From Oscillospiraceae bacterium (GTDB taxonomy: Bacteria > Bacillota > Clostridia > Oscillospirales > Oscillospiraceae), in contig CACYLC010000008.1 in NCBI GenBank assembly GCA_902775105.1, positions 1 to 42,630 of the forward strand: a stretch of DNA of 42,630 bases, written 5' to 3'. This document shows positions 42,555 to 42,630 of this stretch, piece by piece (positions within the stretch are counted from its first letter, which is position 1; every line of letters starts with the position of its first letter). The notes under the pieces were generated by a model. That model saw only the letters and a list, made by a program, of their open reading frames with translations, was not told the DNA's origin and searched no databases. The position numbers and the translations under genes are program-made.

Positions 42555-42630
42555 ATGCTGAATATTTCTCTCCAGTTCTTCGCCCACAAGAAGGGCGGCG
42601 GCTCCACCAAGAACGGCCGTGACTCCGAGT
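42555..42630 (+). CDS. rpmA: 50S ribosomal protein L27 (partial, 5' end only)
   Basis: The window ends 25 codons into the gene. The N-terminus MLNISLQFFAHKKGGGSTKN carries the Firmicutes extension with the Prp recognition motif LQFFA before HKKGGGS. Prp removes the extension after FFA to give mature L27, whose N-terminus reaches the peptidyl-transferase centre. GGAGGTG inside the end of prp is the ribosome site. Confidence 0.95.
   Translation, partial: MLNISLQFFAHKKGGGSTKNGRDSE

Overview
The window is an ordinary-looking chromosomal segment of a GC-rich, low-motility-signature Firmicute. The gene families point to class Clostridia, probably Oscillospiraceae (relatives of Oscillibacter, Flavonifractor or Lawsonibacter). 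The basis is the sporulation genes yqfC, yqfD and ylbJ, a CIRCE/HrcA-controlled dnaK operon, the anaerobic ribonucleotide reductase NrdD/NrdG, an ECF-type folate importer under a THF riboswitch, and the Prp protease beside an L27 that carries the Prp-cleaved leader. The family-level placement is inference. I see no CRISPR array, insertion sequence, prophage, rRNA or tRNA gene.

Layout. 0.1-5 kb, plus strand: an orphan acyl-CoA (de)carboxylase carboxyltransferase subunit, then a 1038-residue TagF-like glycerophosphotransferase. 5-9.8 kb, minus strand: a four-gene unit apt-like, luxS, mtnN, add for SAM by-product recycling and purine salvage, then a DUF975 membrane protein with tyrA. 9.8-11.2 kb, plus: THF riboswitch and a FolT-like S component with an unusual C-terminal extension. 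11.3-16.3 kb, plus: CIRCE, hrcA-grpE-dnaK-dnaJ. 16.3-19.2 kb, plus: a YheO-like PAS/HTH regulator with a long structured leader, a gene-free stretch with a candidate small RNA, and a voltage-gated K+-channel-like protein with two RCK_C domains. 19.2-22.1 kb, minus: nrdD-nrdG behind NrdR-box-like sites. 22.3-26.1 kb, plus: yqfC-yqfD-phoH-ybeY and a left-handed beta-helix protein. 26.2-27.2 kb, minus: a frameshifted zinc-ribbon remnant and a DUF1624-type acetyltransferase-like membrane protein. 27.2-28.9 kb, plus: ylbJ-like, a small four-Cys protein and a DUF378 protein. 29-30.4 kb, minus: an orphan sugar-type binding lipoprotein. 30.5-34.2 kb, plus: an HD-domain gene, thiI, cinA and a PAP2 phosphatase. 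34.3-41.5 kb, minus: a second HD-domain gene, a PrsA/SurA-like lipoprotein, and the prs-pth-mfd unit. 41.8-42.6 kb, plus: the L21 leader with rplU-prp-rpmA (rpmA runs off the end).

The genes are mostly housekeeping. The most interesting material is non-coding: a complete THF riboswitch with terminator and antiterminator, a promoter-to-terminator unit at about 17.47-17.74 kb that encodes no convincing protein, a 257-base leader with nested inverted repeats ahead of the YheO-like regulator, tandem NrdR-like boxes, an exact operator-like dyad at the predicted prs start site, and sigma-E-like promoters ahead of the sporulation genes. Promoter, terminator and RNA-fold calls were made by eye and not computed. 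No database search was possible.
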